Origin: Anaerolineae bacterium
GTDB lineage: Bacteria > Chloroflexota > Anaerolineae > DTLA01
Length of the DNA stretch: 36,691 nucleotides
Assembly: GCA_029907165.1 (NCBI GenBank)
Contig: JARYMK010000008.1
Location: 1-36,691, forward strand
Direction: 5' to 3'
Shown here: one piece after another, positions 1-7,960 of the stretch
Layout: each line of letters begins with the position of its first letter
How positions within the stretch are numbered: position 1 is the first letter of the stretch
Made by a program: the position numbers and the translations under genes
Notes under the pieces: model-generated
Told to the model about the DNA's origin: nothing
Database searches by the model: none
Seen by the model: the letters and a program-made list of their open reading frames with translations, nothing else

Positions 1-276
1 GCGAGCGCAGCGAGCAAGGCCGACAAGCGGCGAAGCCGCCGCGCCGTTCAGCCGAGCGCGAAGCGGTCGGCTGAACTGGCTATCCAGCGCGCCGAGGTCC
101 AGCCACTTCTTGAGGGCGCGCAGGAATGCCGCCGCCGCGATGAGCACCAGTGGCCGGCGATAGGGATAGTCGTGGGCGCGGCCCATCTGCAGCGCGACCG
201 ACAGGCCCAGCGCGAAGAACGCCAGGCCGGAGATAAAGTAGGCCAGCACAGTGTCGTGAGAGCCGAGTTCTGTCAT
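1..276 (-). CDS. N-terminus of a membrane protein (partial, runs off left edge)
   Basis: The minus-strand frame opens with ATG at 276-274 and stays open for 92 codons to the window edge. A Shine-Dalgarno-like AGGGGG lies about 7 nt upstream and a promoter (323-351) precedes it. The first about 60 residues hold two hydrophobic stretches, LAYFISGLAFFALGLSVAL and PLVLIAAAAFLRAL, separated by a short basic loop. This resembles the N-terminal sensor segment of some Chloroflexota histidine kinases, but no kinase domain is inside the window, so the function is not assigned. The last about 25 codons lie in a palindromic, repeat-like stretch (1-75), so the reading frame there may already be repeat rather than gene. 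Confidence 0.5.
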   Translation of the reverse strand, partial: MTELGSHDTVLAYFISGLAFFALGLSVALQMGRAHDYPYRRPLVLIAAAAFLRALKKWLDLGALDSQFSRPLRARLNGAAASPLVGLARCAR

Positions 277-322
277 TGCGTGCCCCCTGCGGGCGTGCCC
301 ATTTGTGCACTACCGCACAAAC

Positions 323-351
323 AGTATAGCAGGGGTTTGCCGATGGCGCAA
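323..351 (-). promoter_or_regulatory. sigma70-type promoter for the leftmost gene
   Basis: On the minus strand TTGCGC (351-346) and TATACT (328-323) are separated by exactly 17 nt. They lie about 47 nt upstream of the ATG at 276. Confidence 0.5.
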
Positions 352-394
352 CACGCGCAGATGTCCGCAATCGGGTCCGTAGTTTGGTGGTAGT

Positions 395-475
395 CGTCAT
401 TGCGAGGGCGCGCAGCGCCCGAGGCGCTCCCGGCATGGGAGATTGCTTCGCCGCCTGGGGCGACTCGCAATGACG
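395..475. repeat. Dispersed palindromic repeat, copy 1 (CATTGCGAG family)
   Basis: It is bounded by a perfect 12-bp inverted repeat, CGTCATTGCGAG (395-406) and CTCGCAATGACG (464-475). The inside contains GATTGCTTCG. Related copies lie at 22064-22256, 26294-26405 and 29101-29217. It is non-coding; open frames here are repeat artefacts. Confidence 0.75.
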
Positions 476-482
476 GAGGAGT

Positions 483-515
483 TGTCCTTACGAGGGCGAT
501 TCCCTCGCAAGGACA
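483..515. repeat. Hairpin next to repeat copy 1
   Basis: TGTCCTTACGAGGG (483-496) pairs with CCCTCGCAAGGACA (502-515) with one A:C mismatch and a 5-nt loop. No T-run follows, so it is not an obvious terminator. It lies just upstream of the ileS promoter. Confidence 0.5.
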
Positions 516-543
516 CACGACCGGCAGTTACTGCCCGCGAATT

Positions 544-572
544 TTGACACATGCCGCAACCTATGCTAAAAT
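544..572 (+). promoter_or_regulatory. Promoter of the ileS T-box transcript
   Basis: TTGACA (544-549) and TAAAAT (567-572) are spaced by 17 nt. A start near 579 gives a leader of about 385 nt before the ileS ATG at 965, which fits a T-box transcript. Confidence 0.75.
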
Positions 573-578
573 TTGCCT

Positions 579-855
579 AACCGAATACGCGAAGCAACGG
601 CTGTGATGGAAACGAGTAGTCGGGCGGAGCCGCCCAGCGAGTCCGGGCCTGGTGCGAGCCGGATGCGCGAACCCCGACGAAAATCCTTCCGGAGCCGCCA
701 ACCGAACGGAGGCAACTCCCAGTAGACTTGGCCGGGGCGCGCCCGTTACAGCGGCGGGGGTATGAACACGTACCCACAGAGCGGACAGGCTTGCCTGTCA
801 ACCAGGGTGGTACCGCGGGAGATGACTCTCGTCCCTATGGGGCGGGAGTTTTCTT
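579..855 (+). promoter_or_regulatory. T-box leader (tRNA-Ile-sensing) of ileS
   Basis: The diagnostic T-box sequence AGGGTGGTACCGCG is at 804-817, followed by a terminator. Upstream are Stem I-like elements: GGAAACGAGTAG near 609, AGCGAG with the distal arm GGTGCGAGCCGG near 638-662, and a specifier-like segment CGACGAAAATCCTTCC near 677 that contains ATC, an Ile codon. Known T-boxes bind uncharged tRNA through the specifier and through the T-box bulge, and so stabilise an antiterminator. The downstream gene is isoleucyl-tRNA synthetase, which agrees with the Ile codon. The class is secure; the exact specifier position is my reading and less certain. Confidence 0.93.
826..855 (+). terminator. 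T-box intrinsic terminator
   Basis: CTCTCGTCCC pairs with GGGGCGGGAG (with G:U pairs) across a short loop and is followed by TTTTCTTT. It follows the T-box motif directly and competes with the antiterminator for the same bases. Confidence 0.8.
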
Positions 856-883
856 TATGTGTGGCCGTTGGCCTTTAGCCGTT

Positions 884-953
884 AGCCTTTCGCCGGGCGC
901 CAGACCTGAGACGGTTCGCTAGAGGCTATGGGCCAATGGCGAAAGGCCTTTTT
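884..953 (+). promoter_or_regulatory. Possible second hairpin between T-box and ileS
   Basis: AGCCTTTCGCC (884-894) can pair with GGCGAAAGGCC (938-948), and a TTTTT run follows directly before the ribosome site GGAGG of ileS. It could act as a second attenuator or mask the ribosome site, but the loop is 43 nt and the sequence resembles the simple GGCAAAAGGC-type repeat also seen near 26430. Confidence 0.3.
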
Positions 954-964
954 GGAGGAATCCC

Positions 965-3900
965 ATGTTTCGTGAGGTTACGCCACAGGTCAACTTTCCG
1001 AAAATGGAAGAGGGCATCCTGGAGTTCTGGCGGGCGCACAACATCTTCGCCAAGACGCTGGAACTCCGCAAGGACGCACCCCGCTGGGTGTTCTACGAGG
1101 GGCCGCCCACGGCCAACGGTCGCCCGCACGCCGGGCACGTCCTGCCCCGCGTCCTGAAGGACCTGTTCCCCCGCTACCGCACCATGAAGGGCTACTACGT
1201 CCTGCGCAAGGGCGGGTGGGACACCCAGGGCCTGCCCGTTGAACTGGAAGTGGAAAAGGAACTCAAGATCAACAGCAAGGCCGAGATTGAAGCCTACGGC
1301 GTGGAGGCGTTCAACCAGAAGTGCCGCGAAAGCGTGTGGAAGTACGTCAAAGAGTGGGAGCAACTGACGGAGCGCATCGCCTTCTGGGTGGATTTGGAGA
1401 ACGCCTACATCACGTACAAGACCGAGTACATAGAATCGCTGTGGTGGATTCTGAAACAACTGTGGGACAAGGGCCTCATCTACCAGGGGTACAAGGTGGT
1501 GCCCTACTGCGCCCGCTGCGGCACGTCCCTGTCCAGCCATGAGGTGTCCCAGGGCTACCGCGACGTGCAGGACCCGTCGGTGTTCGTCAAGTTCCCGCTG
1601 CGGGACGAGCCGGGCACCTACTTCCTCGTCTGGACGACGACGCCGTGGACGCTGCCGGGCAACGTGGCGCTGGCGGTGCACCCGCACGTGGAGTACGTCC
1701 TGGTGCAGCAGGGCGACGACAAACTCATCCTCGCCAAGGCGCTGCTGGACTACGCCCTGCGTGGCGAGTATCAGGTCCTGCGCTCGTTGAAGGCGAAGGA
1801 ACTCATCGGCAAGCACTATCGGCCCCTTTACACCTTCCTGCCGGTGGACAAAGACTACGCCTACGTGGTGGGCGCGGAGTTCGTCAACACCGAGGAGGGC
1901 ACCGGCATCGTCCACATCGCGCCGGCCTTCGGCGCCGACGACCTGGACGTGGGCAAGGAGTACAACCTCCCCGTGCTGATGACGGTGGATTTGCGCGGGC
2001 GGTTCGTGAACGAGGTAACGCCCTGGCGCGGGATGTTCGTCAAGGACGCCGACCCGCTCATCACCGACGACCTTAAGGCGCGAGGCCTGCTGTACCGCGC
2101 GGGCAAGTACGAGCACTCGTACCCCTTCTGCTGGCGCTGCCACCAGCCGCTGCTCTACTACGCCAAGACCACCTGGTACATTGAGACCACCAAGGTCCGC
2201 GACCAGATGCTGGCGACCAACGAGCAGATCAACTGGTATCCGGAGCACATCAAACACGGGCGCTTCGGCAACTGGCTGGAGACCAACGTGGACTGGGCGC
2301 TGGGCCGCGAGCGGTACTGGGGAACGCCGCTGCCCATCTGGGAGTGCCAGGACTGCGGCCACCGCGACTGCGTCGGGAGCCTGGCGGAGTTGATCGAGAA
2401 GGCCGGGCGCGACCTGTCGGGCCTGGACCCGCACCGCCCGTTCGTGGATGCCGTCGTGCTCAAATGCCCCAAGTGCGGCGGGCAGATGCGCCGCATCCCG
2501 GAGGTGGCCGACGCCTGGTTTGACTCCGGCTCCATGCCCGTGGCCCAGTGGCACTATCCGTTTGAGAATCAGGACATCTTCAAGGAGCAGTTCCCGGCCG
2601 ACTTCATCTGCGAGGCCATTGACCAGACGCGCGGGTGGTTCTACACGCTCCACGCCGTGGCCACCATGCTGTTCAACAGCCCGGCGTACAAGAACTGCCT
2701 GGTTACCGAGTTCGGCACCGACGAGAAGGGCGCCAAGATGAGCAAGCACGTGGGCAACGTGGTGGACCCGTGGCCCATCCTCAACGAGCAGGGGGCCGAC
2801 GCGCTGCGCTGGTACACCTACTCAGTGGCCGCGCCCTGGTATCCGCGCCGCTTCGGCAACGAACTGGTGCGCGAGACTCTGCGCCGCTTCCTGCTCACGG
2901 TGTGGAACACCCATTCGTTCTTCGTAACCTACGCGCGCATTGACAACTTCAACCCGATGGAGCATCACATGCCCGTTTCCAAGCGTTCGGAACTGGACCG
3001 CTGGGTGCTGTCGGAGTTGAACCTGCTGGTGGAACGGGTAGACACGTCGCTGGACAAGTACGATGTAACCGGCGCGACTCGCGCCATTGAGACGTTCGTG
3101 GACGGGCTGAGCAACTGGTACGTCCGCCGAAGCCGCCGCCGATTCTGGAAGAGCGGCGAGGATACGGACAAGGTCGCCGCGCACCTCACCCTGTACGAGT
3201 GCCTGGTAACCCTGGCCAAATTGGTGGCTCCGTTCACGCCGTTCCTGGCCGAAGAGATGTACCAGAACCTGGTGCGCAGCGTGGACGCGACCGCGCCGCT
3301 CAGCGTGCACCTGTGTGACTTCCCCGTGGCCGACCGCGCCGCAATTGACAATGCCCTGGTGTCGGATGTACAATTGGTGCGGCAGGTGGTGAGCCTGGGC
3401 CACGCGGCCCGCAACGCCGCCAACCTGAAGGTGCGCCAGCCGCTGGCAAAGGTCGTCGTCAAGCCCAGGGACGAGGCCGGGCGGGCGGTTGTGGAACGGA
3501 TGGCGGCCGTCATCACCGACGAACTCAACGTTAAGGCGCTGGAAGTGGTGGCGCAGGCGGATGACCTGGTGCGGTATGAGATCGGCCTGCTGCCCAACGT
3601 GCTCGGCAAGAAGCACGGCGCCCTGTTCCCGAAACTCCGCGCGGCGGTGGCGGCGCTCCCGGCGGCGAATTTGGCCCGCGAATTGCAGGCGGGCAAGAGT
3701 GTGCGCGTGACTGTGGACGGGCAGGAGATAGAACTCCTGCCGGAAGAGGCAGAGGTGCGTGTCCACAGTGCGGAGGGCTTCTCGGCGGCGGAGGAGAACG
3801 GCCTCATCGTAGCCGTCAGCACTGCCCTCACCGAGGCGCTGGTGCGCGAGGGCCTGGCGCGGGAAGTCGTCCGACGCATCCAGACCCAGCGCAAGGATGC

Positions 3901-4108
3901 GGGCTTCCGAATTGAGGACCACATTCGGGTCTTCTACCGTTGTGGCGCGGAGTTGCAGGCGGTCTTCGCCGAGTTCGGCGACTACATCCGGCAGGAAACG
4001 CTGGCCGACGAGATGACGGAGGGGGACGCGCCGCAGGGCGCTCACCTGCAGGAGCATTCTTTGGACGGCGAACCCCTGGTCTTGGGGTTGCTCAGAATAG
4101 AAGGGTAG
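965..4108 (+). CDS. ileS: Isoleucyl-tRNA synthetase, type-2-like
   Basis: Class I aminoacyl-tRNA synthetase that charges tRNA-Ile in the cytoplasm; 1047 aa. The start is set by GGAGG 7 nt upstream of ATG. The ATP-binding HIGH motif reads HAGH at residues 55-58 inside GPPTANGRPHAGHV, and the KMSKS loop reads KMSKH at 591-595. CP1 editing-domain features (WTTTPWTLPGN) are present, with CxxC zinc knuckles near 181, 460 and 500. The length (E. coli type 1 is about 938 aa) and the PPTANGxPHxGH signature match the IleS2 or eukaryote-like class, many members of which tolerate mupirocin; the class call is inferred from motifs, not from a tree. It is preceded by a T-box and followed by a 292-bp gap. 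Confidence 0.97.
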   Translation: MFREVTPQVNFPKMEEGILEFWRAHNIFAKTLELRKDAPRWVFYEGPPTANGRPHAGHVLPRVLKDLFPRYRTMKGYYVLRKGGWDTQGLPVELEVEKELKINSKAEIEAYGVEAFNQKCRESVWKYVKEWEQLTERIAFWVDLENAYITYKTEYIESLWWILKQLWDKGLIYQGYKVVPYCARCGTSLSSHEVSQGYRDVQDPSVFVKFPLRDEPGTYFLVWTTTPWTLPGNVALAVHPHVEYVLVQQGDDKLILAKALLDYALRGEYQVLRSLKAKELIGKHYRPLYTFLPVDKDYAYVVGAEFVNTEEGTGIVHIAPAFGADDLDVGKEYNLPVLMTVDLRGRFVNEVTPWRGMFVKDADPLITDDLKARGLLYRAGKYEHSYPFCWRCHQPLLYYAKTTWYIETTKVRDQMLATNEQINWYPEHIKHGRFGNWLETNVDWALGRERYWGTPLPIWECQDCGHRDCVGSLAELIEKAGRDLSGLDPHRPFVDAVVLKCPKCGGQMRRIPEVADAWFDSGSMPVAQWHYPFENQDIFKEQFPADFICEAIDQTRGWFYTLHAVATMLFNSPAYKNCLVTEFGTDEKGAKMSKHVGNVVDPWPILNEQGADALRWYTYSVAAPWYPRRFGNELVRETLRRFLLTVWNTHSFFVTYARIDNFNPMEHHMPVSKRSELDRWVLSELNLLVERVDTSLDKYDVTGATRAIETFVDGLSNWYVRRSRRRFWKSGEDTDKVAAHLTLYECLVTLAKLVAPFTPFLAEEMYQNLVRSVDATAPLSVHLCDFPVADRAAIDNALVSDVQLVRQVVSLGHAARNAANLKVRQPLAKVVVKPRDEAGRAVVERMAAVITDELNVKALEVVAQADDLVRYEIGLLPNVLGKKHGALFPKLRAAVAALPAANLARELQAGKSVRVTVDGQEIELLPEEAEVRVHSAEGFSAAEENGLIVAVSTALTEALVREGLAREVVRRIQTQRKDAGFRIEDHIRVFYRCGAELQAVFAEFGDYIRQETLADEMTEGDAPQGAHLQEHSLDGEPLVLGLLRIEG

Positions 4109-4400
4109 AAAGACTGTACACCACAACCAACAGAGGGAAGGGCGGTCATCCAGAGGAGGGAAGTCGCGCGGAATCCATGCAAGGCAGAACAACGCAACAA
4201 CCCTAGTCCCCGGCCTTAGGAGGCGCGAGGCTCATTCCAATCGCGTCCGTCGGGGCCTTGTGCCTGCGCGGGCTGGGTACGTCGGGGCCGCCAGCTGAAG
4301 CGGGCCAGCAGGCGTGCCAGTCGGGAGGCACCGACCTCTGGGAGGCCCTGGGCCTGCCTGCGAGGCAGGATGCCTGCCCTGAGCATCAGGGGAGACGACA
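4109..4400 (+). other. Intergenic stretch with small hairpins
   Basis: There is no convincing gene. Near the next gene, CCTGCCT (4353-4359) and AGGCAGG (4363-4369) form a perfect hairpin, and a second CCTGCC copy at 4373 could compete for pairing. No terminator with a T-run follows ileS, so the downstream genes may be read from the ileS transcript. I see no recognised RNA family here. Confidence 0.4.
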
Positions 4401-4745
4401 ATGGTAGTCCGAAGTTACGAGCAACTGCACACCATGCTGTTGAAAGAGCAGCAGCGGCTCAAAGCGGCGATTGCGCAGCATCCGGTCATGGAACGGACTC
4501 CCGCCGGATATGGCAATCACGCGGCAGATGACGCGACGGACGTTTTTGACCAGGCGGCGAACGTTTCCTTGCTGCAGAGTCTATGGCGTAATCTGGAAGA
4601 GGTGGAGGCGGCGCTAGCCCGCTTTGAGCAGGGCACGTATGGCCTGTGCCTGCGGTGCGGGGAGAAAATTGAGTGGGCGCGGCTGGAGGCGCACCCGCAG
4701 GCGGCTCTGTGCATGCGCTGCCAGCGGCGGCAAGAATCGCGGTAG
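4401..4745 (+). CDS. DksA/TraR-family C4 zinc-finger protein
   Basis: 114 aa. An N-terminal helical region (residues 5-75) contains GYGNHAADDATDVFDQA, and is followed by a C4 zinc finger with C83, C86, C104 and C107 in GLCLRCGEKI and ALCMRCQRR. Members of this family bind in the RNA polymerase secondary channel (DksA) or are small uncharacterised relatives (YocK/YteA types). The short length and DDATD acidic stretch fit the latter. ATG is preceded by GGGGAGA. It sits between ileS and lspA and ends 14 nt before lspA, so co-transcription is likely. The family is secure; the role at RNA polymerase is inferred. Confidence 0.88.
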   Translation: MVVRSYEQLHTMLLKEQQRLKAAIAQHPVMERTPAGYGNHAADDATDVFDQAANVSLLQSLWRNLEEVEAALARFEQGTYGLCLRCGEKIEWARLEAHPQAALCMRCQRRQESR

Positions 4746-4759
4746 GCCGCACGATCAGG

Positions 4760-5221
4760 TTGGCACCTTTGCCTAAACGCAGATGGATACTGCCCCTGGT
4801 TTCGGCGCTGGTGTTCGCCGCCGACCAGGGGAGCAAGGTTGTGCTGCGCGCGGCGCTGCCCGAAGGCGCCATCTGGATGCCGTTTCCGGGCGCAGCGTGG
4901 CTGAGTTTGCGCGTGGGTACGAACACCGGAGCCGCCTTTGGCCTGTTTCAGGGGGCCGGGGCGGTTTTCGTTTGGGTTGCGATGGTGGCCCTCGTGGGCA
5001 TCGCGTGGTTGTACGTGCGGCAGCCGCGCATGGCTGTGCCTGTCGCGGCGGGGCTGGGCCTTATCGCGGGTGGCGCGGCGGGCAACCTGCTGGATCGGCT
5101 CCTGCTGGGCGGGGCGATTGACTTCGTCCACGTTGGCCCGCTGCCCGCCTTCAACCTAGCGGACGTGTGCATTGTCCTGGGCGCGGTGGTGCTGGCGGTG
5201 GGGCAGGCGCGGCGATGGTAG
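4760..5221 (+). CDS. lspA: Lipoprotein signal peptidase II
   Basis: Inner-membrane aspartyl protease that removes signal peptides from prolipoproteins. I chose the TTG at 4760, giving 153 aa beginning with a short basic head and the first membrane segment. The upstream in-frame ATG at 4673 would lie inside the preceding gene and add 29 residues untypical of the family. Signature blocks are DQGSK (22-26), NTGAAFG (55-61), GNLLDR with catalytic D112, and FNLADV with catalytic D135. Four membrane segments are visible. The start is 14 nt downstream of the zinc-finger gene and has no strong ribosome site, suggesting translational coupling. Confidence 0.93.
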   Translation: MAPLPKRRWILPLVSALVFAADQGSKVVLRAALPEGAIWMPFPGAAWLSLRVGTNTGAAFGLFQGAGAVFVWVAMVALVGIAWLYVRQPRMAVPVAAGLGLIAGGAAGNLLDRLLLGGAIDFVHVGPLPAFNLADVCIVLGAVVLAVGQARRW

Positions 5222-5241
5222 GCTTTTTGTACCGGCGCCAT

Positions 5242-5270
5242 TTGCCGCTGTGACACGAATCCCATACAAT
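5242..5270 (+). promoter_or_regulatory. Promoter upstream of the TIM-barrel gene
   Basis: TTGCCG (5242-5247) and TACAAT (5265-5270) are spaced by 17 nt. They lie 30 nt before the GTG start at 5300. Confidence 0.55.
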
Positions 5271-5299
5271 CCTCCCAACCCATACATCGGAGGCGCAAC

Positions 5300-6163
5300 G
5301 TGATCCTGCTCTCCACTGGAACCCTCAACACCCTGGGGCTGTCCCGCATCTTCGCGCTGGCCGCCGAGGCCGGATTTGACGGCGTGGAGATCATGGTGGA
5401 CGGCCGGCTGGACACCCGCGATGCGCGCTATCTGCGCCGCCTGTCGTCGGACTACGGCCTGCCCATCGCCGTCGTGCACAGCCCGTTCCTGCCCGACGTG
5501 GAGGGCTGGCCGGCTGACCAGTTGGGCCGTCTGGAGCGCACCCTGGCGCTTGCTGGCGAGTTGGGCGTGGGCCTCGTCGTTACGCACCTGCCCTACCGCC
5601 TGTACCTCATGTGGATCGGGGCGACTGGCCCCAGGTCATTCCGTTTCACGGCGCCCCTACCCTGGCTTCGGCGCGAGCCGTACTACGCCCTGCTGCGCGA
5701 TGGCGGTCTGGCCGCGCTGGAGGAGGAGACCGGCATCACCATCGCGGTGGAGAACATGCCCGCGCGCAGGTACCTGGGGCGTCTGTGGAGGCTGTACTGG
5801 TTCAACACGCCCGACGAGATGCGCCGCTTCCCCCATCTGACGCTAGACACGACGCACCTGGGCACCTGGGGATTGGACCCGGTCGCGGTGTACGGGCAGT
5901 TGCAGGACCATGTGGTTCACGTGCACCTGTCCAACTTCGCGGGGGGCAAGGAGCACCGCGCCCCGACGGACGGCGACCTGGCGCTGGGCGAGTTCTTGCA
6001 GGCACTGGCCCGGAACGGCTATGCTGGCGCGGTCAGCGTGGAAAGCGAACCGAACGCCTTTCACGCCGATGACGAGGCTGCCTGCCTGGCGGAACTGCGT
6101 GCGGCGCTGGCGTTCTGCAGGGAGCACATTGGCCGCGCCAGCATGCAGGGTTGCCCATCCTAG
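5300..6163 (+). CDS. Sugar phosphate isomerase/epimerase-like TIM-barrel protein
   Basis: 287 aa with a GTG start and GGAGG 6 nt upstream. It belongs to the xylose isomerase-like/AP endonuclease family 2 barrel. Typical metal-site positions are visible: H60 in VVHSPF, E151 in IAVENMP, D183 and H186 in LDTTH, H207 and H209 in VHVHLSN, and E248 in VSVESE. Members isomerise or epimerise sugars or cyclitols, or act as endonuclease IV; the sequence does not show which. Residues 100-130 (around LYLMWIGATG) form an unusual hydrophobic insertion. It has its own promoter, and convergent genes follow 10 nt downstream. Confidence 0.85.
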   Translation: MILLSTGTLNTLGLSRIFALAAEAGFDGVEIMVDGRLDTRDARYLRRLSSDYGLPIAVVHSPFLPDVEGWPADQLGRLERTLALAGELGVGLVVTHLPYRLYLMWIGATGPRSFRFTAPLPWLRREPYYALLRDGGLAALEEETGITIAVENMPARRYLGRLWRLYWFNTPDEMRRFPHLTLDTTHLGTWGLDPVAVYGQLQDHVVHVHLSNFAGGKEHRAPTDGDLALGEFLQALARNGYAGAVSVESEPNAFHADDEAACLAELRAALAFCREHIGRASMQGCPS

Positions 6164-6173
6164 CAGCCAAACG

Positions 6174-7011
6174 TCAACTCGCTGTTTTCGCAAGTTGTTT
6201 CAGCGCGCTGAACCCGGTATACAGGCCATACAGCGCCAGCAAGTGAAAGCCGAAACTCCACCAGTCCTGCACCCAGATGAAAAGCAGGCCATCCAATGCG
6301 TATAGGATCATGCCCACGACAAACGCCCATTTGCGTCGCTGATTGGCCAGGGCACCAAAGACGACGAACAGAACGGCGATGCCCACATTCACAACTAGGC
6401 CGACTATCCTAACGAGAAGAGCGATATCCTGCGATACAATTGTGACCACGGCTTGGACTATCCCGTCAACCAGTTGTGTAAAACCCTAGGCCGATCAAAA
6501 AGGTAACCCGTCCTCCAAACAGCCAGACCAGCGTGTTGATCACGGATAGGCCAGCGATTTAGTAGAACCAGTTTGCGCCCGACCTACACTGCCTCTCCAG
6601 CCTCTGCTGTTCTTGGCTTGCTGCAGTCTGCTGCAATGCAGGGCGTTGGCCCTCGCTAACGGCACTTTCGCCCACGACAGCCGTGCCGCCAAGCGCCGCA
6701 ACTAGACCATCCATTTCTCGCTCCAGCACCGCGCGCTCTCTCCTGGTAACCCACTGGCCTGTCGTGTTCACATCCAGGACGGCAAACACGTTCGTTCCGC
6801 CTTCTGGAGATTCTGTGACCTGAACGCTAGCCTGGGCTTGCCACTTCTTGGGCGAGAAGCCAAACATGGAACCCGTGGCTGACCCTCGCTGGTAGACTAA
6901 GACCGGCGTTTCGCTAGCCAACTTGAAGCCAGCGCCCTCAAGATAAGCACCCACAATCTGCCGCGCAAATGTCTCGCTATGGGGTGTCACGGCACTTCGC
7001 GTGATTTGCAT
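6174..7011 (-). pseudogene. Membrane protein gene broken by an in-frame stop and a frameshift
   Basis: Two adjacent minus-strand frames read as one protein. The first (7011-6559, ATG with GGGAGG upstream) gives 150 soluble residues ending in GANWFY followed by TAA at 6561-6559. The same frame continues without a break as IAGLSVINTLVWLFGGR and VTFLIGLGF, then fails. A shift of one base at the T4 run (plus-strand A6480-6483) carries it into TQLVDGIVQA and the remaining 91 residues, a hydrophobic C-terminus with about four membrane segments. The restored product would be about 278 aa. I recognise the WFYxIAGLSxIN and FLIGLGxTQ style as typical of one family of bacterial membrane proteins of unknown function. 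The two lesions could be true decay or assembly errors. The gene ends a three-gene minus-strand cluster. Confidence 0.72.
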
Positions 7012-7029
7012 ACCCCATCCTCCCTGACA

Positions 7030-7908
7030 CTACATCGGCGCCCGGCCGTTGTGCACCCAAATCTCCTGCTGGCAGGTAAAATCCTTGGCCAGTCGCCGGT
7101 TGATGGATGCCCTTAGCACCCAGGTTACCACGCTGCGCCCGGTCCGGCGCGAAGGGCACCCCTGCTTCGGAATCGCAATGCTGAAGGGAAAGTCCATCGC
7201 AATCTCCGGGCGAAAGTCCTTGCTCCCGGCCAGGTCCATCTTCGCTTCCGTAACCGAGTGGGTGTTGCCGAGGCCGCGCGGCACGTACTCGGTGCGCACC
7301 AGTTCCAACCGCACACCGCTGGCGCCGAGGTCCTTGCGCGGGGCGATCCGCACCAGCCCTTCCACCTGCTCGCCTTCCACCCAATCCAGACGCGGCAACA
7401 CGAATTTGATGTCCACGTCATCCGGGTGGCTGCACACGCCGAACGTGCCCGACTGGCTCGCTTCCGGCGGCGGCACGATAATGGGAATCTCCACTTCTGC
7501 CGAGATGTCCTTCTTCATGGGGCGGTCCATCACCGCCTTGATGAGCCAGCGGTTCTGGGTAATCTTGCCGGTGTAGGGCGGCGCAATGTCCAGCGGGATG
7601 CGGAAGTCCACGCGGTAGGTCTGCCGAAAACGGGCAGGAATCGTCCCCTCGTCCACAAGGGTTTCGGTGAGCAGGGCGTCTTCGGCCGTCGTCCACACGC
7701 TGGAGACATCCCCTTCATTGTCGCGCTCGCGGTACTGGTACTTCTCCCAGGCAACCAGCGCCACGGAGACGGAACGCACTTTGACCTCGGTTTCGGTCTC
7801 CAACGCGACTGTGGTGTGGATGGTCTCGCCTGCGTAGTAGGGCAGGCCGGGCTTGTCCACCGAGACACTGATGTTGGCCTTTTCGCTTTTCAGGAACCCG
7901 AGCACCAT
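7030..7908 (-). CDS. Arrestin-like sporulation-control (Spo0M-type) protein
   Basis: 292 aa. ATG at 7908 is preceded by GGAGGGA at a good distance; a longer frame upstream would run through the intergenic hairpin. The protein shows the arrestin-like two-sheet pattern of the Spo0M family: an N-terminal half with KANISVSVDKPGLPYYAGE and a central PPYTGKITQNRWLIKA, then a second sandwich beginning VEGEQVEGLVRI. Spo0M and its relatives are cytoplasmic scaffold-like proteins of poorly known role, found also outside spore formers. The neighbours are the secreted linker protein upstream (52 nt away) and the broken membrane gene downstream (18 nt away), all on the same strand, suggesting one operon. 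The partner or ligand cannot be read from the sequence. Confidence 0.75.
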   Translation of the reverse strand: MVLGFLKSEKANISVSVDKPGLPYYAGETIHTTVALETETEVKVRSVSVALVAWEKYQYRERDNEGDVSSVWTTAEDALLTETLVDEGTIPARFRQTYRVDFRIPLDIAPPYTGKITQNRWLIKAVMDRPMKKDISAEVEIPIIVPPPEASQSGTFGVCSHPDDVDIKFVLPRLDWVEGEQVEGLVRIAPRKDLGASGVRLELVRTEYVPRGLGNTHSVTEAKMDLAGSKDFRPEIAMDFPFSIAIPKQGCPSRRTGRSVVTWVLRASINRRLAKDFTCQQEIWVHNGRAPM

Positions 7909-7929
7909 TTTGTCCCTCCAGATGGTGGT

Positions 7930-7950
7930 CCCCCATCGCGCGGATGGGGG
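7930..7950. other. Intercistronic hairpin
   Basis: CCCCCATC (7930-7937) and GATGGGGG (7943-7950) form a perfect 8-bp stem with a 5-nt loop, between the secreted-protein gene and the arrestin-like gene. There is no T-run; it may be an mRNA-stabilising or processing element. Confidence 0.5.
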
Positions 7951-7960
7951 GATGATGTGC

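Noticed and set aside
80-436. Open frame over the left-edge gene and first repeat
   Set aside because: It crosses a dispersed repeat and lies in another frame than the 1-276 gene, which has a ribosome site and membrane segments.
926-2749. Long open frame antisense to ileS
   Set aside because: It mirrors the codon bias of a GC-rich gene, has low-complexity His/Val/Leu composition and no ribosome site. The same applies to long antisense frames over 2822-4192, 12828-14156, 20280-21590 and 27982-29310.
4170-4206. Short leader peptide before the zinc-finger gene
   Set aside because: The nine-codon frame at 4176 has a poorly placed ribosome site, no codon bias and no terminator partner.
6559-6561. 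Programmed stop-codon read-through in the broken membrane gene
   Set aside because: The TAA context (TAC TAA ATC) is not a known read-through signal, and a second lesion lies 75 bp downstream; decay or error is simpler.
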